From assembly GCF_019048265.1 (NCBI RefSeq), contig NZ_CP077311.1, positions 963,501 through 1,027,500 of the forward strand: a stretch of 64,000 nt of DNA, read 5' to 3'. Numbering within the stretch: position 1 is the stretch's first letter; each line of letters starts with the position of its first letter. The stretch comes from Aeromonas sp. FDAARGOS 1405. GTDB lineage: Bacteria > Pseudomonadota > Gammaproteobacteria > Enterobacterales > Aeromonadaceae. The translations under genes were made by a program, and so were the position numbers. The notes beneath the pieces are model-generated. The model saw nothing but the letters and a program-made list of their open reading frames with translations, did no database searches and was not told where the DNA came from. Positions 35,275-43,340 of this stretch are shown here, piece by piece.

Positions 35275-36096
35275 ATGAGCGTGATTGAACCGAGATTGAG
35301 CGAGCAGAGAGTGAACGAACAGAGCATGGCCGATGGCCGCTCCTCCTCCAAGTGTGAACAGATTTGCCAGACCCTGCGCCGCTATATCGGCAGCGGCCAA
35401 TTGGGGGCCGGGCAGCAGCTACCCGCCGAACGGGCCCTGAGCGAGCGTTTCGCCACCACCCGCATCACCATCAAGGAGGCGCTCTCCAGCCTCGAAGCGG
35501 ATGGCCTTATCTACCGGGCCGAGCGGCGCGGCTGGTTCGTGGCCCCGCCTCGCCTCACCTACGATCCAGCCATCCACACTCACTTTCACCAGTGGATCGG
35601 CGAGCAGCAGCGCACCGCCGAAACCCGAGTGCTGGCCCACGGTAGCGAGCTGGCCAGCAGCGAGCTCTGCCGCTGGATGGGGCTGGATCCTTTTACGCCG
35701 CTCTACGAGATCCGCCGTCTGCGTCTTATCGATGGCCGCCCTGTGCTACACGTCAGCCATCACCTGCTGGCGAGTCGCTTTCCCGATATCGCCAGCGCAC
35801 CGCTGGCGAGCTCCCTCACCGAGCTCTATCAGCAGCGCTATGGCATAGGCCAGGGCGGGGCGAGTCTCGAGATCACTCCCTCGGCAGCACGGGGCGCCAT
35901 CGCCCGCGCCCTCAATCTGGCGGAGGGGAGCGCCGTGCTACGGCTGGTGCGGGTCAACTACGACGAGCGAGGCGCTCTGGTGGATTGCGATATCGAGCAC
36001 TGGCGGCCGGATGCGATCCGAATCTGCCTCGATACGCGAGCGTTGCAGCCGCTCGCAGGCAAGCCGCAGCAAACCCGGCTCGCAGAGCAGGGGTGA
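35275..36096 (+). CDS. phnR: GntR/UTRA regulator, PhnR-like
   Basis: A 273-residue GntR-family regulator: winged helix at about residues 25-90 (LPAERALSERFATTRITIKEALSSLEADGLIYR) and a UTRA ligand domain from about residue 105 to the end. The RRGWFVAPPRL...DP...FH stretch after the helix is the signature of PhnR, regulator of 2-aminoethylphosphonate use. It is divergent from the transport operon with two PHO boxes between. The ligand is probably the imported compound or an early product (inference). The N-terminal 20 residues are polar and may be dispensable. Confidence 0.82.
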   Translation: MSVIEPRLSEQRVNEQSMADGRSSSKCEQICQTLRRYIGSGQLGAGQQLPAERALSERFATTRITIKEALSSLEADGLIYRAERRGWFVAPPRLTYDPAIHTHFHQWIGEQQRTAETRVLAHGSELASSELCRWMGLDPFTPLYEIRRLRLIDGRPVLHVSHHLLASRFPDIASAPLASSLTELYQQRYGIGQGGASLEITPSAARGAIARALNLAEGSAVLRLVRVNYDERGALVDCDIEHWRPDAIRICLDTRALQPLAGKPQQTRLAEQG

Positions 36097-36152
36097 GTCG
36101 GCACGCAACGCCAGCCTGGAAGGGGGAGGCGGATCCTCTGGATCCGCCGGGA

Positions 36153-36917
36153 TCAGTTGTCGATATTGGGGATCATGTCGTCGAAGCTCTGGTAGCCGCA
36201 GTCGGCCAGTTGCAGCGACATGGTGTAGGTCTTGGCGTGCTCCTGCTGGCCGATGGCGGGGCGGTTGAGCTTGATCTCCTGATGCCAGTACTCCTTCATC
36301 CGGTCGATCAGCGCCATCGCCTCCCCCTCGTTGAGGTGCAACTGGCAGAGCGCCATATAGTTGTTCGACTTGTGCATGTTCTCCACCAGATACTCCCCCA
36401 GCACCGACATCGCCTGCCGTGCCTGCTGGCGGGCGAAACGGCTGTGCTGCTCGAAGCTGATCCGCTCGCTGATCAGGAAGTGGTAACTGTTGTCGATACC
36501 AAGCTGCAAAATGCCGAGCTTCTCCAGCTTGCGCAGATAGAGGTAGCAGGAGGCATCGGTCAGGCCGTACTCCCGCTTGAGATCGATCAGCGTCTTGTCG
36601 CGCCAGAAGATATTGGCGAGAAAAGCGTAGAGCCCCGGCTCATTGTGAAACGCCTCGTCCTGCTCCTGAGTGAAGACGGCGCGGCGGCTCTGGGCGTCCT
36701 GAGTGCGATCCAGCAACTCCTCGAACGAGAGACCCACCAGATGGCAGATCTCCAGCAGAGTATCAAACGGCAGCGAGGGCTTGTTCATCATCCGTTTCAC
36801 GGTCGCGATGGAGACACCCATGGCTTCTGCCAGGGTCTGATAGCGGATCCCCTTGTCGGTCAGGGTCTTCTTTAGGGTGTCGAGAATATTGTTGGCCAGG
36901 GTCTGGCTGTAGGTCAT
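36153..36917 (-). CDS. XRE-family helix-turn-helix regulator
   Basis: A 254-residue protein. Residues about 10-65 form a Cro/CI-type helix-turn-helix (YQTLAEAMGVSIATVKRMM, then LLEICHLVGLSFEELL). Residues about 95-150 look like a second, winged-helix-type unit (TLIDLKREYGLTDASCYLYL, RKLEKLGIL), and the C-terminal 80 residues are helical with no recognised fold. It converges on the PhnR-like gene. Targets are unknown. The upstream 1.28 kb is non-coding. Confidence 0.8.
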   Translation of the reverse strand: MTYSQTLANNILDTLKKTLTDKGIRYQTLAEAMGVSIATVKRMMNKPSLPFDTLLEICHLVGLSFEELLDRTQDAQSRRAVFTQEQDEAFHNEPGLYAFLANIFWRDKTLIDLKREYGLTDASCYLYLRKLEKLGILQLGIDNSYHFLISERISFEQHSRFARQQARQAMSVLGEYLVENMHKSNNYMALCQLHLNEGEAMALIDRMKEYWHQEIKLNRPAIGQQEHAKTYTMSLQLADCGYQSFDDMIPNIDN

Positions 36918-37162
36918 GCCACTCTTCCTTGTTATCGCACTTTCATTGCATGGTTATGCCGAGTCAGCTTCTGACCTGTTTTTACCTTCAAGGCTCAGAT
37001 ATTGACACCGAAAAAACAGCCTAGAGAAAAAATCGCCTACAACGCCCATCAGGACAGACCAGTTGAACGATGAGGTCGCAAAATCTGACACCAGACAGTG
37101 CATATCTTTCAACCCGCAAACATTTTGCTAGTGCTGCATAGAACATCGCGCATAATCGAAAC

Positions 37163-37290
37163 GTATCGAATTCAAGACCCTTCCTGGTTGAGAAATCGAT
37201 TGTTTGCTTCCAAATTTTTATCTTTTAAACCGCAAGGTTTTTTCTCTTTCCTGGCATTGGGCGGCGCTGATAGCACCGCCCTTTTCTTTT
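37163..37290 (+). ncRNA. Candidate small RNA (low confidence)
   Basis: A -10-like CATAAT (37151-37156) precedes about 120 bases that carry no reading frame and end in a strong terminator: stem GGGCGGCGCT / AGCACCGCCC, loop GAT, then TTTTCTTTT. A smaller AAACC/GGTTT hairpin with a T-run lies 15 bases before it. The pyrimidine-rich stretches resemble Hfq-binding sites. No known RNA family is recognised and the -35 is poor. Confidence 0.35.
37259..37290 (+). terminator. Orphan rho-independent terminator
   Basis: A 10-bp stem with one mismatch (GGGCGGCGCT / AGCACCGCCC), a 3-base loop and a T-rich tail. No protein gene precedes it on the plus strand, so it marks the end of some other transcript. 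Confidence 0.75.
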
Positions 37291-37891
37291 CCCTGAATTC
37301 GCAGGTCAGGTCAAGGGCCCCGGCAAGGGGAAGTGTCACAGGCCACCCGCCGCCCACTGATGCGCCAGCCACTACGACCTCTCTGGCAAGGTATCCTAAA
37401 CGATCCTTAATACCGTCTCATTGCCATTAAATATATTTAAATGGCTTACTTGGAAAGCTTCACTCAATATAAAAACAAATATAATCAAGTAATTTAAAAC
37501 ATCAAAAACTTATCTTTTAAATGGCTTGCATATATAAGCAAACAAAATTAATCGGGCCGCACGCCCCATATCTGCTTATCACACCCCATGCCCACCCCAA
37601 CAACTGCTACCGGGTGAAGAGAAAAGCCACCCACAAGCGCCCATTCGCGTATCTGGTGGGTAGCATAGCCCACGCAAAAACAGCCTCAAAAGACCACCAA
37701 AAGTTACAGTGGGAACAATCCCAAACCTCAAAAAGAGCAAAAAACAGGCAAAGAGAGAAATTTTTTTCTCACGGTTTCACCTTGTGATGCGTTCAAAAAA
37801 TCATCGAAAAGAACCTGATGCCAATCAGTGACATCTGAGATGCCAATTTTTAGACGGCTCATCATGGCCACGCTCGAATGAAAATTCAATG

Positions 37892-37905
37892 CTGATAAAA
37901 ATCAA
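37892..37905. promoter_or_regulatory. FNR-like palindrome
   Basis: CTGATAAAAATCAA differs from the FNR consensus TTGAT-N4-ATCAA at one base. It is about 170 bases upstream of the mapped promoter candidate of the outer-membrane protein gene, rather far for direct activation. Confidence 0.35.
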
Positions 37906-38061
37906 TCACATAGAATCAAAATAGAACTCGCAGCCGGTCATTTGCCTCACCAGTTAATTATTTAAACCTCAATAAAGCTAAAACTCTAATAACACCATTT
38001 ATTAAACAAAATGGCCCTGCTTGCAGCCAGTCATATTTATAATGATGGGGAAACCACTCTC

Positions 38062-38090
38062 TTGTTATTCAGAAATGTGCTGACTATACT
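38062..38090 (+). promoter_or_regulatory. Sigma-70 promoter of the outer-membrane protein gene
   Basis: TTGTTA (38062-38067), 17-base spacer, TATACT (38085-38090). Transcription would start near 38097, giving a leader of about 97 bases with a small hairpin (CTCTGTGAAAGCAGAG). Confidence 0.7.
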
Positions 38091-38193
38091 GCGGCCCCTC
38101 TGTGAAAGCAGAGCGATGACGGAAATATAAAAAGCTTCATGGATTGAGCAATATAAATTACACGCAGTTCACGCAACACAAGGTTATTTATCC

Positions 38194-38820
38194 ATGAACA
38201 AGTTTAATAAAATTGCCGCTTTCTCCCTGCTTGCTCTGGCCATGAATGGCGGCGCCCATGCCGAAGGCTGGTATGCAGGTCTGGATCTGACCACCTCCAA
38301 GATGGATCTCGACGGTGACCTCCAGCGCGCCTATGACGCCAAAGTGATCGACGACCAGCTTGACGGCGGCAGCCTGATCGTCGGTTACAGCTTCAACCCC
38401 TGGCTGGCGGTTGAAGGTGGCTTGCACGCCCAACAGATGGATCAGCTGACCTGGGTGACCTCCCCGATTGCAACCGGCTTTGCCGACACCACCATCGACA
38501 CCCGCAGCATCAGCCTGGCCGCCAAGCTGAGCCAGCCGCTGGTCTGGGGCTTCAGCGCCTATGCCAAACCGGGTATCGCTTACACTCGCACCGAAGTGGA
38601 AGTTGTCGGCAATGCCACCATCCTCGGTATGAGCGGTCAGGTAAGTGGCAGCGAAACCAAGAGCAAGGTACACCCCAATCTGGAAGTGGGTCTGGACTAC
38701 GCCTTCAACGACAGCTTCTCTGCCGGTATCGGCTACGAGCGCCAGTTCAACGCCCTGAGCCTGGGTGATGAGCACTACTCTCTGGATACCCTCAAGCTGG
38801 GCCTGCGCTACCACTTCTAA
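38194..38820 (+). CDS. Outer-membrane beta-barrel protein (OmpA-barrel/Ail-like)
   Basis: A 208-residue protein with a signal peptide (MNKFNKIAAFSLLALAMNGGAHA, cleavage before EGWYAG). The mature 185 residues alternate polar and aromatic residues across about eight strands, starting GWYAGLDLTTSKMDLD and ending LKLGLRYHF with a C-terminal Phe. This is the small eight-strand barrel type. A ligand or adhesion role is not readable. It has its own promoter and a terminator, and a long AT-rich upstream region. Confidence 0.85.
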   Translation: MNKFNKIAAFSLLALAMNGGAHAEGWYAGLDLTTSKMDLDGDLQRAYDAKVIDDQLDGGSLIVGYSFNPWLAVEGGLHAQQMDQLTWVTSPIATGFADTTIDTRSISLAAKLSQPLVWGFSAYAKPGIAYTRTEVEVVGNATILGMSGQVSGSETKSKVHPNLEVGLDYAFNDSFSAGIGYERQFNALSLGDEHYSLDTLKLGLRYHF

Positions 38821-38855
38821 GCCGCACACCCCAACCAGGCCATTGCGCCAGATGC

Positions 38856-38887
38856 AAAAAGGCCGCAGGTTTCACGCCTGCGGCCCT
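38856..38887. terminator. Terminator between convergent barrel and cyclase genes
   Basis: GGCCGCAGG pairs with CCTGCGGCC around a short loop, with an A-run before and T residues after, so it can serve both strands. Confidence 0.8.
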
Positions 38888-38906
38888 TCTATTGGCTGAT
38901 GTGCCA

Positions 38907-39905
38907 TCAGCAGATCTGATTCTTGCCCTGCTGCTTGGCCTGATAGAGCGCCCGATCGGCGCGCACCATCAGACTCTCCTTCTGCTCACCCTGCTGATAC
39001 TCCGCCACTCCGAAGCTCATGGTGGTCGCCCCGCGGGGACAGATGGGGTGCGTCACCATCAACGCCTGAAACTTGTTCGCCACCACCAACGCATCTTCAC
39101 GGCCGGTATTGGGCAGCAGCACCATAAACTCGTCGCCACCCCAACGAGCCAGCAGATCAATCTCGCGGATATGGTCGCGCACAAGCGCCACTATGTTGAT
39201 CAGGGTCTGATCCCCGATATTGTGGCCATAGCTGTCATTGATCTGCTTGAAGTTGTCCACATCCATGGCAATCACGGTAAAAGGCAAGTGAAAGCGGCGC
39301 GCCCGTTCGCACTCCAGCTGCAACGCCCGCTCCAGCCGATAGCGGCTGGCGGCACCGGTCAGGGCATCAGTCTCCGCCAGCTGACGATTCTCCTCCACCC
39401 TCTGTTGCAGTGCCTCGTTGACTCGCACCAGCTCGGCGGTGCGCTCCGCCACCAGTTGCTCCAGCGACTGATTGCGCAGCTCCAGCTGCTCCAGCAGCAA
39501 CTTGCTGGCGTGGATATTGCGATGGGCGCCGATCATCCGCGCCACAGACCCATCGGGATTGCGCTCTATGATGCGGCCGCAATCCTCGATCCAGATATAG
39601 TCTCCGCCGCGACTGCGGCAGCGATACTCGACCCGGTAGTCGGGGGCGGCGCCGCTCAGATAGGCATCGAAGCTCGCCATCACCCGATCCATGTCGTCGG
39701 GGTGGATCACACTCTCCCAGGTGAAGACATTGTTGCCTAGAGTATGGGGCTCGTAGCCCAGCATCCGGTACCAGCCCGGGTTGCGATAGACGAAACCGGT
39801 GTTGGCATTCCAGTCCCAGATGCCATCGCTGATCACCTCGAGAATGCCATGTACCACGGCTTCGCTGACATCCGAGATCCTGATCGTGTCGCTGTCCTGC
39901 AGCAT
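38907..39905 (-). CDS. PAS-GGDEF diguanylate cyclase
   Basis: A 332-residue soluble protein. A PAS_3-type sensor with PAC segment spans about residues 20-135 (GIWDWNANTGFVYRNPGWYRMLGY, VIHPDDMDRVMASFDAYL). A coiled coil follows (135-178), and then a GGDEF domain. The active site is GGDEF at 256-260, and the inhibitory I-site RxxD (REID, 247-250) sits five residues before it, so the enzyme should be active and feedback-inhibited. ATG 39905 is preferred over upstream starts because AAGGATGG precedes it and the earlier residues do not look coding. Confidence 0.9.
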   Translation of the reverse strand: MLQDSDTIRISDVSEAVVHGILEVISDGIWDWNANTGFVYRNPGWYRMLGYEPHTLGNNVFTWESVIHPDDMDRVMASFDAYLSGAAPDYRVEYRCRSRGGDYIWIEDCGRIIERNPDGSVARMIGAHRNIHASKLLLEQLELRNQSLEQLVAERTAELVRVNEALQQRVEENRQLAETDALTGAASRYRLERALQLECERARRFHLPFTVIAMDVDNFKQINDSYGHNIGDQTLINIVALVRDHIREIDLLARWGGDEFMVLLPNTGREDALVVANKFQALMVTHPICPRGATTMSFGVAEYQQGEQKESLMVRADRALYQAKQQGKNQIC

Positions 39906-40095
39906 GGGAGACCATCCTTGTATTGCCGCCCCGCTGGGGCGCGGGGCATTCCAGCCTGATGTTGAGAAATGATAGCGGCAGACGGCTGCACAGTCCGCTA
40001 TCCGTTGATCGATGAAAACCGCCACTACTTGTTCCGGTTATCGGCCGCCATCGGGTTCGTCTGAATAACATTAGCAACCAGTGTGGCTCAATATT

Positions 40096-41010
40096 TCACC
40101 CTTGTCCGGTTTTAAAGGCAGGATGATGCAGGTTGCGATAGTGGCTGGGCGCCAGGCCATGCTGGCGTTTGAAGGCGGTGGAGAAATGGTACTCGTTCTT
40201 GAAGCCGCACTGCTCGGCCAGCAGCTTCACCGGGTCGGCCCGGCTGGCCAGCAAGAGCGCCGCCCGCTGCAGCCGCAGCCGTTGCAGCAGCGCCATGGGC
40301 GCCAGCGCGAAGTGCTGCTGGCAGAGCCGGTAGAGCTGGCGCTCGGAGAGATGCAGGGCGCCGGCCATGCGCGCTATGTCCCACGGCTCGGTCAGCGCCT
40401 CTTTGAGCAGCAATTCGAGGCGCAGCGCCAGCCGCTCGCCACGCCGCTGCCCCTCCCCCTTTTGCAACAGACGGCGCAGGTAAAAGCCGAGCTGCTCAAC
40501 CAGCAGGGCGCTGAGCAGCGGGTCCTGATGGCGCTCCTGCTCCGCATAGAGGTTCTCGATCGTGCGCAGTACGGTGGCCTGCTGGGAGGTACAACCGAGC
40601 CGGGGGTGGCTGGCGAAGGCATCCCAGGGGGAATCCTTGTGCAGCAGCAGCCACACCAGCTCCCACTCACTCCCCTTATTCACCTGCTGGTTCAACGGCT
40701 CACTCAACTGATAGCAGATTGGCTCCCCGGCCGGGATCAGCGCCCACTCGCCGACCTGCAACCGCTCGCGGCGATCGCCCACCTGCACCTCCCCCTCACC
40801 GCCCAGGGTCAGCAGAAAACAGTGCATATCGGCAAAGCGGCGCGCGATGCGGTAGCGGGTCTTGAGACGGGAATAGCCCGCCAGCCACACCTGCTCCTGT
40901 GCGAGGGCCGGCAACAGGCTGTCACAGCAGATCTGCTCGCGGCAGTCGGGGGAGACATCGATAAGCTCGGTGTTGGCAGTGTCAGACATCATCAGGACGG
41001 GCTCAGCCAT
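40096..41010 (-). CDS. AraC family transcriptional regulator
   Basis: A 304-residue regulator with an N-terminal cupin-like sensing half (FLLTLGGEGEVQVGDRRERL, WALIPAGEPICY) and a C-terminal double helix-turn-helix (about residues 205-300: DIARMAGALHLSERQLYRLC and VKLLAEQCGFKNEYHFSTAFK). The pattern is that of AraC/XylS sugar or aromatic regulators. It is divergent from the VOC gene with about 57 bases between, so the VOC gene is the most likely target. Confidence 0.87.
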   Translation of the reverse strand: MAEPVLMMSDTANTELIDVSPDCREQICCDSLLPALAQEQVWLAGYSRLKTRYRIARRFADMHCFLLTLGGEGEVQVGDRRERLQVGEWALIPAGEPICYQLSEPLNQQVNKGSEWELVWLLLHKDSPWDAFASHPRLGCTSQQATVLRTIENLYAEQERHQDPLLSALLVEQLGFYLRRLLQKGEGQRRGERLALRLELLLKEALTEPWDIARMAGALHLSERQLYRLCQQHFALAPMALLQRLRLQRAALLLASRADPVKLLAEQCGFKNEYHFSTAFKRQHGLAPSHYRNLHHPAFKTGQG

Positions 41011-41067
41011 GTCGAAGGGACAGGCCCCAGCATAGCATCAAGGGCATCGAGTCACAGGAGACCAGCC

Positions 41068-41466
41068 ATGCATATCCATCACGTCGCCATCTGGGCGCAG
41101 GATCTGGAGGCACTCAAGGCATTCTACTGCACCCTGTTTGGCGGGCGGGCCAATGAGCGCTATCACAACCCGAGCAAACAGTTCAGCTCTTACTTCGTGC
41201 GTTTCGAAGGGGGCGCCAGCCTGGAGCTGATGCACACCCCCATACTGTTTCCGGCAGATCTCACTCTGCCACACCCGTTGCAGGGGCTGGCCCACCTCGC
41301 CCTCTCCCTTGGCAGCGTGGAGGAGGTGGACAAGATGACCGCCCGCCTCAAGCTGCTCAAGGGCGCCGAGGTGAAACACCTGGACGGCCCCCGCTGGACC
41401 GGCGACGGCTATTACGAGAGCACCTTCCTCGATCCTGAAGGCAATCGGCTGGAGCTGACCATCTAA
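41068..41466 (+). CDS. VOC (glyoxalase/bleomycin-resistance) family protein
   Basis: A 132-residue vicinal-oxygen-chelate protein. MHIHHVAIWAQDLEALKAFYCTLFGG is the first beta-alpha-beta module with a metal-ligand His, and the second (LAHLALSLGSVEEVDKMTARL, then ESTFLDPEGNRLELTI) carries the other His and a terminal Glu. Members include lyases, dioxygenases and resistance proteins, and the substrate is unknown. CAGGAG lies seven bases before ATG. It is divergent from an AraC regulator. Confidence 0.87.
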   Translation: MHIHHVAIWAQDLEALKAFYCTLFGGRANERYHNPSKQFSSYFVRFEGGASLELMHTPILFPADLTLPHPLQGLAHLALSLGSVEEVDKMTARLKLLKGAEVKHLDGPRWTGDGYYESTFLDPEGNRLELTI

Positions 41467-41502
41467 TCCCTGAATGCTCCCCTCACCCTGGCCCTCTCGT
41501 AA

Positions 41503-41691
41503 GTTCGATTAGCGAAGCGTAATCGGACAACGGTAACGGCATTGCTCCCTTCTCCCGTTTATTAAAAAAGGAGGAGAAGGGCTGGGGATAAGGGAAAGGA
41601 AAAAGAGATTTCGCGGTAAACGTTGGGCTTCACTGCGCTCAGCACCAACCTACACGATCGGTAGGTTGGTGCTGAGCCTGCGAAGCCCAAC
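41503..41691. repeat. REP-like palindromic intergenic repeats
   Basis: Three inverted repeats lie in tandem. (1) 41503-41528, with arms GTTCGATTA and TAATCGGAC around GCGAAGCG. (2) 41548-41580, with arms CTTCTCC and GGAGAAG. (3) 41622-41691, where TTGGGCTTC and GCTCAGCACCAACCTAC pair with GTAGGTTGGTGCTGAGC and GAAGCCCAA around ACGATCG. The TTAGCGAAGCGTAA-type core is common in dispersed intergenic repeats of gamma-proteobacteria. Confidence 0.7.
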
Positions 41692-41746
41692 ATAAGAAAG
41701 CTCTACGCGAAGATATGACTTCAGAAAATGTCAAATTAAGTTGCTA

Positions 41747-42889
41747 TTATATTGTTCTTTTATTTATCTCTTTTACTAATTCGAACAACATATTAGTTGT
41801 TTTTAACGATGGGTCTTTGTTTTTCCGTAGCTTAATCTGCTTGATATAAACCTCTTTTCCTCTAAGTCCAACCTCCATTGTCACCCGCTCTCCCGCCATA
41901 ACCTTATAGATGAATGAGGTTCTATCTCTCAACTTATCTAAATATGTAAAAACACAATGCTCCATTTCAATTCCTTCTTGAATAAGTTGATTGATAGAGC
42001 AGATCTGGGACATAAAATCTGGATGTTCAATATCTAAAATTGGAAGAGGCTCATCATGCTCCAAAAACATTTTGTTCTTGTTTAAAATATCAACCCAACC
42101 ATCATGAACTTTAAGCAATTCTTGCGCAGACTTGCATGACCTGACGATATGCGAGCTATTTTTTATCCCAATATGAGCACCGATATTTATAGTATCCATA
42201 TATAATTCATTGATTTTATTGACACCAATTTTATAGGTTCCAAGTCTATTATCTATACCTTTATTAAAACCATGTATTATTTTAGAGCCTATCAAAGATG
42301 GATAACTATTAAGCACATATATATCAGAAACAAATACTTTCTCTTCGTGCTTAAATGAATCGACAAGATCATCCTTTTTTATAGCCTTAATTATTTCATC
42401 AGCCTCATGTTCACTGCCATTTAATATTCTAATTTTACCGACAAACTTAACATGCCGCTCACCCACCTCTGAGCCGACTATTTTTGTTAAAATTTCCTTT
42501 CTCTTAAGTCTTGCATAGTGATGCATAACATGTGCAGATGACTCATCATATAACTTGACACAAATCAGCCATGCTAATGTCGGTGAAGTTCTAAATACAT
42601 CCATTAATTCAGGGTAAATAGCAAGTGCGTTTGAAAAAAGAGACTGTTTATGAGTAAGCGACTTAATAAAGTCATTATTTATCAAATTAGTGAAGAATTC
42701 ATTTTTCTTGATTACATCAGGAAACATAGATAAGACCGGGAGACCAACGTTATAACTAGCCTCGAATTCCATGTTTTCATCATACAATTTTACTTGATGG
42801 TCTTTATCCAAAAATCTAATATCCATTACCATTTTCAACAAAGGATAAAAAGATATTACCACTCGATTTGAAAATGATAACACTTTCAT
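41747..42889 (-). CDS. PcfJ-like protein (AT-rich islet)
   Basis: A 380-residue protein whose C-terminal third (about residues 290-375) matches the PcfJ-like domain: INQLIQEGIEMEHCVFTYLDK (His-Cys pair), then FIYKVMAGERVTMEVGLRG and IKQIKLRKNKDPS. The remaining two thirds are unrecognised, mixed helical. PcfJ-type proteins are found on plasmids and in islands, with no settled function. It overlaps the upstream small-protein gene by four bases (ATGA). Codons and AT-richness (many AAA, ATA, TTA) differ sharply from neighbours, suggesting horizontal transfer. No terminator is visible, but a palindromic repeat lies downstream. Confidence 0.75.
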   Translation of the reverse strand: MKVLSFSNRVVISFYPLLKMVMDIRFLDKDHQVKLYDENMEFEASYNVGLPVLSMFPDVIKKNEFFTNLINNDFIKSLTHKQSLFSNALAIYPELMDVFRTSPTLAWLICVKLYDESSAHVMHHYARLKRKEILTKIVGSEVGERHVKFVGKIRILNGSEHEADEIIKAIKKDDLVDSFKHEEKVFVSDIYVLNSYPSLIGSKIIHGFNKGIDNRLGTYKIGVNKINELYMDTINIGAHIGIKNSSHIVRSCKSAQELLKVHDGWVDILNKNKMFLEHDEPLPILDIEHPDFMSQICSINQLIQEGIEMEHCVFTYLDKLRDRTSFIYKVMAGERVTMEVGLRGKEVYIKQIKLRKNKDPSLKTTNMLFELVKEINKRTI

Positions 42890-43251
42890 TTTTCAACCTT
42901 ATTGACGCGAGACAGTAGCTCTTGTAGAGCAGATATATGCTGTTGCATTCTTTCGTGTTCTTCTTCACTAAACATAGTTTTTAATTTATCACAAGTTACA
43001 TTTAGCTCAAACAACCTACTTTCTGCCATCACCACATTTAGCCTATTCAAATTATCTATGACCTCATTTCCTTTTTTAGTCAGCGTGCCTAGATCTGCCT
43101 CAATTACACCTAGTTTTATTTTCGCATTATCACTGGAAGTTAACCTCGATGCGATATCCAATATTGGTTTTCTTAGTACAAGAATTGCGATTAGCACTAT
43201 AGTTGGCCATGACAATATTAATTTAAGAACATCTATATACTCTGTTTGCAT
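42886..43251 (-). CDS. One-helix membrane protein with coiled coil (AT-rich islet)
   Basis: A 121-residue protein from ATG 43251 (GAGG seven bases upstream; an ATG two codons earlier is possible). One membrane helix near the N-terminus (LILSWPTIVLIAILVLRKPI) is followed by a KIKLGVIEADLG stretch and a long helical region (residues about 55-118). The arrangement resembles small anchor proteins often paired with effectors in accessory islets. Its stop overlaps the PcfJ-like start, so the two are translationally coupled. Composition is AT-rich and foreign-looking. Confidence 0.65.
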   Translation of the reverse strand: MQTEYIDVLKLILSWPTIVLIAILVLRKPILDIASRLTSSDNAKIKLGVIEADLGTLTKKGNEVIDNLNRLNVVMAESRLFELNVTCDKLKTMFSEEEHERMQQHISALQELLSRVNKVEK

Positions 43252-43340
43252 AAACATTCCTCTTTATTTAAAGCATTGGCAATAAAAACTCGTAACTCAT
43301 TACATTCTGCGGCAATCTCCCCTTACCGCCGTCCAATCCA

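Larger units (their letters stand above)
36918..38193. other. 1.28-kb AT-rich non-coding stretch
   Basis: No convincing protein gene was found on either strand; the short open frames lack ribosome binding sites and have atypical composition. Most of 37380-38060 is strikingly AT-rich against the GC-rich flanks. It contains two tandem hairpin terminators (37227-37245 and 37259-37290), an FNR-like palindrome (37892-37905) and a good promoter for the outer-membrane protein gene (38062-38090). A small RNA and imported DNA are both possible explanations. Confidence 0.6.

Noticed and set aside
37170..37215. Resemblance to RyhB (AAGACCCT and TTGCTTCC words)
   Set aside because: Only two short words match, no Fur box lies upstream, and the terminator differs.
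37098..37787. Short open frames in the AT-rich region (37098-37430, 37521-37787)
   Set aside because: No ribosome binding sites, atypical composition, and one crosses an intrinsic terminator.
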